Of a stretch of DNA of 64,000 nucleotides, positions 33,367 to 42,342 are shown piece by piece. Positions within the stretch are counted from its first letter, which is position 1. The number at the start of each line of letters is the position of its first letter. The notes beneath the pieces were generated by a model. The model made no database searches and was not told where the DNA came from. It saw only the letters and a program-made list of their open reading frames with translations. Made by a program: the position numbers and the translations under genes. Source of the stretch: Poriferisodalis sp965203655 (GTDB taxonomy: Bacteria; Actinomycetota; Acidimicrobiia; Acidimicrobiales; Poriferisodalaceae); NCBI RefSeq assembly GCF_965203655.1, contig NZ_CBDBDD010000006.1:248001-312000 (forward strand), given 5' to 3'.

Positions 33367-36300
33367 CTACGGCCTTTGCTCGTCAGGTGTGCCCGCAGCA
33401 CCGTCGGGGTGGTCGGTGCTCGCCGCCTGGCCCAGCCAGTGCTCGGCCAGCACGTACACCGGGCGGGTCAGCAGATCGAACACATCGATCATGCCGAGCA
33501 GGTCGTCCCGGAACCACGGCAGCGTCTCGGTCACCGCGTCGGCGAGCGCGCCGTAGCGGCCGCGGTAGCCCATCATCACCGAGCGCATCGCCGGCGCGGC
33601 CAGCCGCTCAGTGAAGCGGCAGTGCAGCAAGGTCAGCCCGGTGGCGGTGCCGTCCTTGGTCTCGGGAATGTGCAGCACCGTCCGGCCGTCGCTGCCGCGG
33701 GCCACGGTGACCTCGCGCTCGTACGCCGCCCGGTGCTTGCTGCCGCGCAGCTGCGGGTTGGCCAAGGTGCGCGATTCGATCCCGAGTGCGGTGCCGCCGC
33801 GATCGGTCAGCCAGATGGTGACCTCGGGGCTGCTGGCGGAGCCCACGTCGCCCTCGATGCGGTAGCGCGACCAGCCGGTGACCTCGGCCACCGCCGGGTC
33901 CAGCGCGGCCAGCGTTCGCAGCGCGCTGTAGGAAAGCCGATCGCGCGGTGCCCCGGCGTCGAACGCTGCGGCCACGAGCATCGAGCCCAGCAACGTCTCG
34001 TCAGCCCGAGATGTGCCCACGGTGACGGTCTTGGCCTGATGCTTGATGGTGTCGATGGGTCGGGTGAGCTCGTCGATCGCGATGTTGAGCGCATCGGTGA
34101 AGTCGTCGATGACCACCGACGGGCGGCCGACCTTGCCGAGGTCGAGCTGGTACATCTCGAGCGGCGCCAGCCCGGCCGCGTAGCGCAGCACGGCACCGAG
34201 GCGAGCTGCGGTGCCCGCCCGCAAGTGCCCGTCGTAGTTCCCGGCGCGGACACCGTCGCGGAAGCGGTTGGCAGCAGGGCGGAGCCGCTCTGCCAGCACG
34301 CCGAGCAGGTCTCCGTCGCTGCGGCCAGCAGCGAGCAATGTCCCGTCGCTGCGGGGGGCGGCGAGCAATGTCCCGTCGCTGCTCTGAGCAGCGAGCAATG
34401 TCTCAGTCTCGGCGCGCATCTCGTGCAGCGGATCGGCCAGCGCGTCGATGGTGAGCGCGGCCTCGTAGCCGTACAGGTGGCCGGCGGCAGTTGCCAGCAC
34501 GAAGTCCAGGGCGGGATGGACGGCGGGAACCTCCAGCAGGTCTGCAGCTGAGTCGAATCGACCGGTGCCCGCCGAGGTCACCACGATCGGTGTCGCCCGG
34601 TGCGCCCGGTAGATCGCCACCTCCTTGGCTGCATCGTCGGCTACCGAACCCCGTAATCCCGTGGCGCACACCCAGATGAGCGGCTCGCACGAGAGGTCGA
34701 TGTGCTTCTTGTCCTCGGTGCCGTCCTCGGCAACGGCGTGGTAGCAGACCTCAGAGAGCTTGATACGGATCTCGCGCGAGGCGATGCGGTTGGCGCCGTT
34801 GCCCACCACCGCCCAGTGGCGATGCGATCCCACATGGCGCCGTGCGACACGCGCGATCTCGTCGTGGCTGGCCAGGACTGCTTCGAGCGCCGCAGGCATG
34901 TCGCCGAGAGCTGCGAGCAAGTCGCTGGTGGCCTGCGCGGTGCCAGGGTCGTCAGGCCGGACCTCCTCCGCAATCGCGGCAGCCAGCAGCGCGCAGGCCG
35001 CGACCTGTGCATAGAACGCCTTGGTGGAGGCCACCGACATCTCCACGTCACGACCGTCGGACGTGTACAGCACGCCATCTGCCCGATCGGTGAGGTCGCT
35101 GCCTCGCCGGTTGACGACGGCGATCACCGATGCGCCGCGCGCACGCGCTAGATCGACCGTGCGGTTGGTGTCGGTGGTGGTGCCGGACTGGCTGACCGCA
35201 ACGACGAGGGTGTCGGACAGGTCCGAGCGCAGGCCGAAGCCGCTGAACTCGGTGGCGAGCGATGCCACTGCCTCGAGGCTGCGCTGATCCTGGGAGTGTT
35301 CGAGCAACGTCTCGCAAAAGTGCGGCAGCGATGCTGCAGCAGTCGCCGCGGTGCCTTGGCCGATGGCGACGATGCGCCGGATGGAGCCGTCGGCCAGCCG
35401 AGCGCGCACGTCGGGCGGCAGGATCTCGGGTCCGAGCCGGGCGCGGAGGTCGGCTTCTGCTGTGTCGATGCGGCCACGCAATGTTGCCCGGAATGACCTG
35501 GGCGCCTCGCGGATCTCCTTCAGCAGGAAATGCGGGTTGTCGCCCCGGTCGATGTCACGGGTGGTGACCTCCGCATCGACGATGTCGTCGGGCTCGACGG
35601 GCAGCGTCGTGCCGTCATAGGAGAAGCGGCGCAGCGCAGCGAGGTCGGCCGCCGTCTCGGCGGGTGTGTGGACCAGCATGATCTGGCCGCGGCTGCCGAC
35701 AGGATTCGATGGGTCCGAAGGCGTCTCGCCGTCGAGACGCACATAGGTGCGGCATTCCTCGACCAGCCCGTAGGGCTCGCTGGCGATGACATACGACGGT
35801 CCTGCCGATCCCACGTACAGCGCCTGCCCGCTGCCCCGCAGCGCCAGTGCCAGCACATCGGGCACCTCGGCGGCATGCGCCGCGATGGCCACCGAGCCTT
35901 CGAAGCCGCTGACTGCGTCGACGAACGCCCTCCCGAGCCGCTCGGCGCCGGCGACGCCTCGCTCGTTCGACTGAGCCAGTGATTGGCGCAGCATCGTAGG
36001 GATGACTCGGGCATCGGTGGTGATCTCGGACGGGATCTGCAGGCGGCGCTGGGCGATCAAGTCCGCGTAGTTGTCGACATCCCCGTTGAGCACAGCGGCG
36101 ACGTGCGTGACGTCGCCGCCATCAGACCCAGCGGCGTACGTGACGTCGCCGCCATTGGGTGCCCACGCATCGAGCGGATGGGTATTGGGCACCGAGACGA
36201 TGCCGACGCTGGCCCAGCGGGTATGCGCCAGCACCACGGCTTCGGCACCGTCGGCGCTCAGCGCCCAGCGCAGCAGGCTGTCATCGCTGATCTGCGCTCG

Positions 36301-37077
36301 CAGTGCGGCCGTATTGTCGCCCAGCTCGCCGATCTCCGAAGCGGTCTTGTAGACGAATGCCAGCCCGTTCGGCGTATCCCGGACTGCGCCGGCACCAAAC
36401 AGCGGATCGTTCACTCGCGTGGGCTGCGAGCCGGCGGCGCTGCCGGAGGCGTCGGGGTCGAGCCGTGCGCCGCGTACGAACACCTGCAGACCAGCCGAGT
36501 CACGCCCCCGAACCTCCAGCCGGTCCAGCGCCGACAGCGCGACCTGGATCGACCAGAGCCCCTGCACAGCCGCCGGCGGTGGCGTGCCACCCCACAGATC
36601 GGCGATCTGGCGAGCCGTCCGCAGTCGATCGCGCTGCACGGCAAAAGCGTGGTCCTTCAGCTCGCCCAAGCCTGCGTTGATGCGCTCGAACTGGTTCTCT
36701 GCGGCATGAGCGTCAGCGCCGCCAGCGCGGTCGCGCTCGCCGCTCAGTACCTCTCCCATCTCGACCAGACGGTCGATATCTGCGATGTGCGCGTCCACTG
36801 TCTCCAGCGCAGCCTCGATGTCGAGCGCGCATTTCGCATCGGCGACCAGCAGGCGGACCCCCGGCAGCGATCGCAGCGATTCATCGGCCCGCCGAAGCGA
36901 GTCCGCGGCGGTCTCGATCAGGTCGATGAAGGAGCTGCCGGCCCCGGCATCGGATCGACCGGTGGCCTGCGCATCGGCAAGCAGCGCCGTGGCGTCGTGC
37001 AGGAGCGGGACAACATCCGCTGCCTGCAGCGCTTCGATGTCGTCGCGGCGGCCGACAACGGCCACGATCCCGCACAC
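33367..37077 (-). CDS. Giant GlmS-like amidotransferase with inserted domains
   Basis: A 1236-residue protein at the glmS position; normal GlmS has about 600. GTG TGC gives the nucleophile Cys2 in CGIVAVVG. An insertion of about 175 residues, mostly helical, follows before LDRLEVRGRDSAGLQV. Glutaminase residues persist: AHTRWA (284-289), LNGDVDNY (330-337), TDARVI. SIS domain 1 has SQSGTTTDT (629-637) and VASTKAF. SIS domain 2 has REIRIKLSEVCYHAVAEDG and DKKHIDL, which align with the catalytic Glu and His of GlmS. The C-terminal Lys loop appears as HQAKTVTVG near residue 1017, displaced by a further insertion. About 215 extra residues end the chain. It probably makes glucosamine-6-phosphate for peptidoglycan, with unknown extra functions. 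Confidence 0.88.
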   Translation of the reverse strand: MCGIVAVVGRRDDIEALQAADVVPLLHDATALLADAQATGRSDAGAGSSFIDLIETAADSLRRADESLRSLPGVRLLVADAKCALDIEAALETVDAHIADIDRLVEMGEVLSGERDRAGGADAHAAENQFERINAGLGELKDHAFAVQRDRLRTARQIADLWGGTPPPAAVQGLWSIQVALSALDRLEVRGRDSAGLQVFVRGARLDPDASGSAAGSQPTRVNDPLFGAGAVRDTPNGLAFVYKTASEIGELGDNTAALRAQISDDSLLRWALSADGAEAVVLAHTRWASVGIVSVPNTHPLDAWAPNGGDVTYAAGSDGGDVTHVAAVLNGDVDNYADLIAQRRLQIPSEITTDARVIPTMLRQSLAQSNERGVAGAERLGRAFVDAVSGFEGSVAIAAHAAEVPDVLALALRGSGQALYVGSAGPSYVIASEPYGLVEECRTYVRLDGETPSDPSNPVGSRGQIMLVHTPAETAADLAALRRFSYDGTTLPVEPDDIVDAEVTTRDIDRGDNPHFLLKEIREAPRSFRATLRGRIDTAEADLRARLGPEILPPDVRARLADGSIRRIVAIGQGTAATAAASLPHFCETLLEHSQDQRSLEAVASLATEFSGFGLRSDLSDTLVVAVSQSGTTTDTNRTVDLARARGASVIAVVNRRGSDLTDRADGVLYTSDGRDVEMSVASTKAFYAQVAACALLAAAIAEEVRPDDPGTAQATSDLLAALGDMPAALEAVLASHDEIARVARRHVGSHRHWAVVGNGANRIASREIRIKLSEVCYHAVAEDGTEDKKHIDLSCEPLIWVCATGLRGSVADDAAKEVAIYRAHRATPIVVTSAGTGRFDSAADLLEVPAVHPALDFVLATAAGHLYGYEAALTIDALADPLHEMRAETETLLAAQSSDGTLLAAPRSDGTLLAAGRSDGDLLGVLAERLRPAANRFRDGVRAGNYDGHLRAGTAARLGAVLRYAAGLAPLEMYQLDLGKVGRPSVVIDDFTDALNIAIDELTRPIDTIKHQAKTVTVGTSRADETLLGSMLVAAAFDAGAPRDRLSYSALRTLAALDPAVAEVTGWSRYRIEGDVGSASSPEVTIWLTDRGGTALGIESRTLANPQLRGSKHRAAYEREVTVARGSDGRTVLHIPETKDGTATGLTLLHCRFTERLAAPAMRSVMMGYRGRYGALADAVTETLPWFRDDLLGMIDVFDLLTRPVYVLAEHWLGQAASTDHPDGAAGTPDEQRP
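34301..34403. repeat. 30-bp tandem repeat inside the GlmS-like gene
   Basis: GCGAGCAATGTCCCGTCGCT recurs at 34331 and 34361, its start recurs at 34391, and a degenerate unit lies at 34301. The period is exactly 30 bp and encodes LLAAxxSDGT three times between the second SIS domain and the C-terminal part of the protein. Confidence 0.9.
36106..36155. repeat. 33-bp direct repeat inside the GlmS-like gene
   Basis: CGTGACGTCGCCGCCAT occurs at 36106-36122 and 36139-36155. It encodes the doubled GGDVT segment (GGDVTYAAGSD, GGDVTHVAAV) in the glutaminase domain, between the HTRWA motif and the LNGDVDNY motif. Confidence 0.8.
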
Positions 37078-37193
37078 ACCAGCGAGGGTACCGAGCACTT
37101 GGCAGCCATCTCGCCCGCGAAGGGTCACGGGCGGCGGGTGTTCGGGCTGCGTGATTAGATATATGAACCTGCTCACAAATTGGGGGTACCGCC

Positions 37194-38117
37194 ATGGCAA
37201 TCAGGGGAGTCATGCGAGCTGGCTATGTACAGATCCGCTCCACCGACATCGAAGGATCGATCGAGCACTACCGCGATCGAGTCGGCCTCTCCCATGTCGG
37301 GACCGGCGACGACGGTCGTGAGTACTTCAAGGCCTACGACGAGTTCGACCATCACAGCGTGGTCCTGCGGCCAGCCGACGAGCCGGGCATGGACTTCATG
37401 GGCTTCAAGGTGCGCAACGACGCCGACCTGACCGAACTCACCGACCGGCTGTACAACCACGGGGTGCAGGTCGACCATCTCGAGCCGGGATCACAGCCGG
37501 GACTGGGCCGTGTGGTCAGCTTCCAGATTCCGGCTGGCCACACCATCCACCTGTATTCGGAGATGGCGATCGCGGACAAGACGCCGCCGACGCACAACCC
37601 CGACGTGTGGGATGAGGAGCCTCGCGGGATGCGGGCCACCCGAATGGACCACTGCCTGCTGTACGGGCCCAACATCGCCGAGACGGTGGAGCTGTTCACC
37701 GAGGTGCTGGACTTCGAGCTGGCCGAGGTCGTGGTGGCACCCGACGGGTCTTACATCGCGCCGTTCATGACGTGCGCCAACAAGGCCCACGACGTGGCGT
37801 TCGTCGCGGCCGAGGAGCCGGCCATCTTCCACCACGTGTCGTTCTATCTGGAGAGCTGGAACGACGTGGCCCACGCCGGCGACGTCATGAGCCGCTACGA
37901 CATCCCGGTCGACATCGGCCCGACCCGCCACGGCATCACCCGCGGCCAGACGATCTACTTCTGGGATCCGTCCGGCAACCGCAACGAGGTGTTCTCGGGC
38001 GGCTACATCCATTACCCCGATGTCCCCCGCCGCACGTGGGATGCGGAGCAGCTCGGCAAGGGCGTGTTCTACGTCGATCGCCGTCTCAACGAGGCGTTCC
38101 TGAACGTCTACACCTGA
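37194..38117 (+). CDS. Extradiol (catechol 2,3-dioxygenase-like) VOC dioxygenase
   Basis: A 307-residue two-domain type I extradiol dioxygenase. The C-terminal domain keeps the 2-His-1-Glu iron site: RMDHCLLYGPN (His), FHHVSFYLESWND (His) and YFWDPSGNRNEVFSGG (Glu). The N-terminal domain (RAGYVQIRSTDIEGSIEHYR) is the degenerate half. GGGGG lies seven bases before ATG 37194. It would cleave the ring of a catechol next to the diol. It sits alone on the plus strand between glmM and the GlmS-like gene, and its end overlaps the convergent glmM end by ten bases. It is the ring-cleavage activity missing from the Rieske region some 26 kb away. Confidence 0.9.
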   Translation: MAIRGVMRAGYVQIRSTDIEGSIEHYRDRVGLSHVGTGDDGREYFKAYDEFDHHSVVLRPADEPGMDFMGFKVRNDADLTELTDRLYNHGVQVDHLEPGSQPGLGRVVSFQIPAGHTIHLYSEMAIADKTPPTHNPDVWDEEPRGMRATRMDHCLLYGPNIAETVELFTEVLDFELAEVVVAPDGSYIAPFMTCANKAHDVAFVAAEEPAIFHHVSFYLESWNDVAHAGDVMSRYDIPVDIGPTRHGITRGQTIYFWDPSGNRNEVFSGGYIHYPDVPRRTWDAEQLGKGVFYVDRRLNEAFLNVYT

Positions 38118-39499
38118 TCGCCACTCAACAGCTCGACGAGGCGGTCAGCGAGGGCCGTCGCATCGCGCTCGGTCGCGGCTTCGACCATCACCCGGATGAC
38201 CGGTTCGGTGCCGCTGGGGCGCACCAGCACGCGCACGTCGGGGCCCGCTTTCCGAGCCATCTCGTCGATAGCAGCCCGGGTGTGCTCATCGAGCGTCGCT
38301 GATTCGGCGGGCACGCCGAGCAGCACCTGCGGGGCGTCCTGCATCGCCGCGCTCGACACAGCCGCACTCGTCCGCCCTGGCTGGGCTGATCTGCTGCGTG
38401 CCAGCAGGTCGGCGAGATGCACGGCGCTGCGCAGCCCGTCGCCAGTCGTGGCCTCGTGGCGGAAGATCAGGTGGCCCGACTGCTCCCCGCCCAAGCTGTA
38501 GCCGCCGGCGTCCATGGCTTCGAGCACCGACCGGTCCCCCACCGCGGTCTCCACCAGGTTGATTCCCACCGCGGCCATCGCCCGGCGCAAGCCCAGGTTG
38601 GACATCACGGTGACGACGAGCGTGTTGCCGACCAGCAGACTTCGCTCGGCGAGATCCGCCGCGAACAGCGCCATCTGGCGGTCGCCGTTGATCAGGCCGC
38701 CGTCGCTGTCGACGGCGATCAGCCGGTCGCCGTCGCCGTCGAAGGCAAAGCCCGCGTCGGCGCCCTGTGCGGTCACCGCTGCCTGCAAGGCCGCCGGATG
38801 GACCGAGCCGCAGCCGTCATTGATGTTGCGGCCGTCGGGGTCGCAGAACAGCTCGGTGACCTGCGCGCCGAGCCGGCCCAGCAGCGCGGGCGCGTGGGGT
38901 GCGCTCGCCCCATTTGCGCCATCGACGACGAGGCGGAGTCCGGCGAGGGTGCGCCCCTCGATGGCTGCGCGCAACGACGCCTCGTAGGCCGCCAGCACAC
39001 GAGGCGCCTCGCGGGCCGATCGAGAGCCGGGCGCCTGAGCGGCCAGCTGGGGTCGGCGCGCCACCTCCGCGACCGACGGGCGATCGCCGTGCGTCAATCG
39101 CAGATTTTCGAGACATTGCACCACGGCCGCCTGGGCAGCATCGTCCAGCTTGGTGCCGCCGAACCCGAACAGCTTGACGCCGTTGTCGTGCCACGGGTTG
39201 TGAGAGGCGGAGACCATCGCCCCTGCCGCTCCCTCGAGCTGGGCCGCGAACGCCACGATCGGTGTGGGTACGACGCCGAGATCGGAGACGTCTGCACCGG
39301 TCGCGCGCAAGCCCGCGGCCAGTGCCCCGGCGAGGGCGGGACTCGACTCGCGGGTGTCGCGGCCGACGACCCATCGGCCTCCAGTCGTGCCGCCCGATAC
39401 GGCTCGTCTTGCCGCGCGACCCAGCGCGTGCGCGACAACTTCGTCGATGTCGCTAAACGCCCGCCCTCGAATGCCGTCGGTTCCGAAGGTGGGTTCCAC
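38108..39499 (-). CDS. glmM: Phosphoglucosamine mutase
   Basis: A 463-residue alpha-D-phosphohexomutase converting glucosamine-6-P to glucosamine-1-P for UDP-GlcNAc. It has TFGTDGIRGRAFSDID, the phosphoserine loop MVSASHNPWHDNG, the metal loop FAFDGDGDRLIAVD, the sugar loop GGEQSGHLIF and the phosphate loop VRPSGTEPVIRVM. The start is GTG 39499, 14 bases after rpsI. Its substrate would be the product of the adjacent GlmS-like protein. Confidence 0.95.
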   Translation of the reverse strand: MEPTFGTDGIRGRAFSDIDEVVAHALGRAARRAVSGGTTGGRWVVGRDTRESSPALAGALAAGLRATGADVSDLGVVPTPIVAFAAQLEGAAGAMVSASHNPWHDNGVKLFGFGGTKLDDAAQAAVVQCLENLRLTHGDRPSVAEVARRPQLAAQAPGSRSAREAPRVLAAYEASLRAAIEGRTLAGLRLVVDGANGASAPHAPALLGRLGAQVTELFCDPDGRNINDGCGSVHPAALQAAVTAQGADAGFAFDGDGDRLIAVDSDGGLINGDRQMALFAADLAERSLLVGNTLVVTVMSNLGLRRAMAAVGINLVETAVGDRSVLEAMDAGGYSLGGEQSGHLIFRHEATTGDGLRSAVHLADLLARSRSAQPGRTSAAVSSAAMQDAPQVLLGVPAESATLDEHTRAAIDEMARKAGPDVRVLVRPSGTEPVIRVMVEAATERDATALADRLVELLSGDQV

Positions 39500-39513
39500 G
39501 CTGGGCAGAGCCG

Positions 39514-39906
39514 CTAGCGCTTGGAGTACTGCGGCGCCTTGCGGGCCTTCTTGAGCCCGTACTTCTTGGATTCCTTGATGCGGGCGTCGCGGTGCAGCAA
39601 CCCGGCCGACTTCAGCGCTGGCCGCATCTCCGAATCCAGCACGAGCAGCGACCTGGCGATGCCCAGCCGGATCGCACCGGCCTGTCCAGCGACCCCGCCG
39701 CCGTCGACGGTGGCGTCCACGTCGTAGGCCTCAGAGGTCCCGGTCAGCCGCAGCGGCTCGGTGATGTTCATGCGGTGCACCGAGGAGGTGAAGTACTCGT
39801 CGAAGGGGCGGCCGTTCACGGCGATATTGCCGCTGCCTTCCCGGAATCTCACCCGGGCGACGGCTCGCTTGCGGCGTCCGGTGGTTTGCGTCAGCGGTAC
39901 GGGCAC
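39514..39906 (-). CDS. rpsI: 30S ribosomal protein S9
   Basis: A 130-residue S9: TTGRRKRAVARVRFREGSG at the start, NGRPFDEYF, GGGVAGQAGAIRLGIARSL and the conserved C-terminus KKARKAPQYSKR whose last Arg reaches the P-site tRNA. It follows rplM by 74 bases in the usual L13-S9 pair. Confidence 0.97.
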   Translation of the reverse strand: MPVPLTQTTGRRKRAVARVRFREGSGNIAVNGRPFDEYFTSSVHRMNITEPLRLTGTSEAYDVDATVDGGGVAGQAGAIRLGIARSLLVLDSEMRPALKSAGLLHRDARIKESKKYGLKKARKAPQYSKR

Positions 39907-39980
39907 GAACTCTGTGTCTTTCTGGTCGGATATTGCGTCGTCAAGGCGGCGTCAGGACAGTCTGGCCCGGATTATCTGGC

Positions 39981-40427
39981 TCAATGCGCCATTGCGTCGG
40001 GCAGGTCCAGCGGCTGGGGCTGCTGGGCGGCGTGGGGATGGTCGGGGCCGGCGTACACCTTCAGCTTGCGCAGCTGCGCTCGGCCGAGGCGGTTGTGCGG
40101 CAGCATGCCGCGGATCGTCCGCCGGACCGCATCGGCGGGCCGGCGAGCCAGCAGATCGCCGTACTTCTCGCTGTGCAGGCCTCCGGGATAGCCCGAATGG
40201 CGATGCACCAGCTTCTTGGTGGCCTTGTCACCCGTCAGCACGACCTTGTCGGCATTGACCACCACCACATGGTCGCCGCAGTCGATGTAGGGGGCGAAGG
40301 CGGGCTTGTGCTTGCCGCGCAGCACCTTGGCGACCTCGGTGGCCATCCGGCCCAGGACCATGCCGTCGGCATCGACGACGAACCATGCACGCTCGATCTC
40401 AGATGCCTTGGGGGCGTAGGTACGCAC
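39981..40427 (-). CDS. rplM: 50S ribosomal protein L13
   Basis: A 148-residue L13: RAWFVVDADGMVLGRMATEVAKVL, YIDCGDHVVVVNADKVVLTG, HSGYPGGL and MLPHNRLGRAQLRKLKVYAG. GGAG lies seven bases before GTG 40427. It is the head of the rplM-rpsI-glmM run, but separated here from rplQ by about 11 kb of other genes. Confidence 0.97.
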   Translation of the reverse strand: MRTYAPKASEIERAWFVVDADGMVLGRMATEVAKVLRGKHKPAFAPYIDCGDHVVVVNADKVVLTGDKATKKLVHRHSGYPGGLHSEKYGDLLARRPADAVRRTIRGMLPHNRLGRAQLRKLKVYAGPDHPHAAQQPQPLDLPDAMAH

Positions 40428-40523
40428 GCTGGAACTCCGCTTGAGGTCTGTGAGGTCGGCCGCGAGCTGCCTTCGGCAGGGTGAACGGCCCCACGAGGCT
40501 ACCGGCGCCCGGGCCGGATGCCG

Positions 40524-42263
40524 TCATGCAGTCGCTGCAGCCGACCCCGATGCTCGAACGGGCTCGGTGTCGCGGCCGGCTCGCAGCAGCGTGCCCGGAC
40601 GGGCGTCGGTGAAGGCACCCCCGCTGACCGCAACCTCGCCGTTCACCAGCACGGTGTCGACTCCTTCGGCTTCGCCGTAGAGCCGCCACGCGCCGCCAGG
40701 AAGGTCCTCGCGGACCTCGATCGGCTTGGGCCCCACCGCGTCGGGGTCGAACACCACGACATCGGCGTGCCAGCCCTCGGCCAGCCTGCCGCGACCCGCG
40801 AGGCCGTAGAGGCGGGCGGGGATGTCGGTGAGCTTGTGAACGGCGTCTTCCAGCTCGAGCATCTCACGGTCACGGGCGGCAGCCAGCAGGTAGGTCGAGT
40901 AGTTGAAGGTCGCCAGGAAGTCGAGGTGCGCACCGGCATCCGATGCCCCGATCACGCAGCGGTCGTCATTCCACAGCTCCTGGCGCATGGTCCAGCTGTC
41001 GGGGTCGTCGCCGGCGGCGCGCGGGTACAGGCCGGTCTTGAGGTCGTCGGCTACGACCAGCTCGCACAGGGCATCCCACGGCGTGGTGCCTTGGCTGTCG
41101 GCGATCTCGCCGATCGTGCGACCCTCGAAGTGCGCCAGCTCCGGCTTGGTGACCTCGCCCACGGTCAGGCGCTCCCAGCGAGCCACGCCCCGGAACGCGC
41201 TGGGCTGCTGCGCCAAATCGTTCAGTTCGGCCCGTCGATGGGGGTCGGCAAGCAGCTTCATCTTCTCGGTGGGCGGCAACGCCATCGGCTCGGCCCAGCC
41301 GGCCAGCGTGTCGAGCAGGAAGCCGCTCTCGAAGCACAGGCGGCTCACCGCAGGCATCGGGGCCGTGAGTGCCACCACGCGCCCGCCTTGGCGCGCCGCG
41401 TAGTTGCTGGCTTCGAGTTTCTGGTCGATGACATCGCGGTGGCGGCCGTTTGCGAAGATCACGTTCCAGTTGAGCGGCCGGTCGGCCGCCACCGACATGT
41501 CGGCGAGCAGCTGGTACACGTCATCGTCGAAGCGTTCGATGGTGGGGATGAACTCGATTGCCACCGCAGGAGAGGACCGCAGCACCGAGCACAGCTCGAT
41601 CAACTCGCCGGTCGAAGCGTGGCGCGACGGCACCGGTTCGCCGGCGGCGTCGTTGTGGGTCTTGGCCCACGACGAGCTGAAGCCCAGACCGCCTGCCGCG
41701 ATGCTGTCGGCCAGCATGCGCTTCATGGCGTCGAGCTCGTCGGGCGTGGCCTCGTGGCCCACCGAACGCTCGCCCATGACGACCCGGCGCAGCGCGCAGT
41801 GCCCCACCAGGAAACCGGCGTTGGGCATCAGCGTGCCGTCGATCGAGTCGAGGTATTCGCCGAAGCTGCGCCAGTCCCACGGCACGCCCTCTTGCAGCGA
41901 CTCGAGCGGCATGCCTTCCACCCGGGCGAGCATCCTCATGAGGTAGTCGCCGTGGTCGGGCTCGAGCGGTGCGATGGTGAAGCCGCAATTGCCGCCGATG
42001 ACCGTGGTGACGCCGTGCAGCGGTGACGGCGACAGGGTCGTGTCCCAGAACACCTGCGCGTCGAAGTGCGTGTGGATGTCGACGAAACCGGGTGCGACCA
42101 CCTGGCCGGAAGCGTCGATCGTGCGATCGGCGGGTCCCGCCGCGGCGGTGGCTTCGTCGCCGACGGCCACGATGCGGCCATCGCGGATGCCGATGTCGCC
42201 CTCGGTGCGCGGCGCACCGGTGCCGTCGATGATCGTGCCGCCCGCAATCCTGATATCGAGCAT
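40524..42263 (-). CDS. Amidohydrolase, N-acyl-D-amino-acid deacylase family
   Basis: A 579-residue metal-dependent amidohydrolase. The beta-sandwich N-terminus LDIRIAGGTIIDGTGAPRTE leads into the metal site PGFVDIHTHFDAQVFWD, GNCGFTIAPLEPDHGDYLMR, and later GRTIGEIADSQGTTPWDAL and GASDAGAHLDFLATF with metal-ligand Asp/His. D-aminoacylases of this family release D-amino acids from N-acyl forms; many homologues have unknown substrates. It lies upstream of rplM on the same strand with a 96-base gap and divergent from truA. Confidence 0.85.
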   Translation of the reverse strand: MLDIRIAGGTIIDGTGAPRTEGDIGIRDGRIVAVGDEATAAAGPADRTIDASGQVVAPGFVDIHTHFDAQVFWDTTLSPSPLHGVTTVIGGNCGFTIAPLEPDHGDYLMRMLARVEGMPLESLQEGVPWDWRSFGEYLDSIDGTLMPNAGFLVGHCALRRVVMGERSVGHEATPDELDAMKRMLADSIAAGGLGFSSSWAKTHNDAAGEPVPSRHASTGELIELCSVLRSSPAVAIEFIPTIERFDDDVYQLLADMSVAADRPLNWNVIFANGRHRDVIDQKLEASNYAARQGGRVVALTAPMPAVSRLCFESGFLLDTLAGWAEPMALPPTEKMKLLADPHRRAELNDLAQQPSAFRGVARWERLTVGEVTKPELAHFEGRTIGEIADSQGTTPWDALCELVVADDLKTGLYPRAAGDDPDSWTMRQELWNDDRCVIGASDAGAHLDFLATFNYSTYLLAAARDREMLELEDAVHKLTDIPARLYGLAGRGRLAEGWHADVVVFDPDAVGPKPIEVREDLPGGAWRLYGEAEGVDTVLVNGEVAVSGGAFTDARPGTLLRAGRDTEPVRASGSAAATA

Positions 42264-42342
42264 CTGCCGTGTCCCCCTGTGACGTGCCGGTGCGTTCCTG
42301 CCGAAGTCCGGCCGTGCCCGAACCGCTTCCAGCGAAGTTACC

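Noticed and set aside
36071..36352. Repeated ACGTGACGTC-like sequence considered as a CRE/operator array
   Set aside because: It lies inside the GlmS-like coding region and is explained by a 33-bp in-frame duplication.
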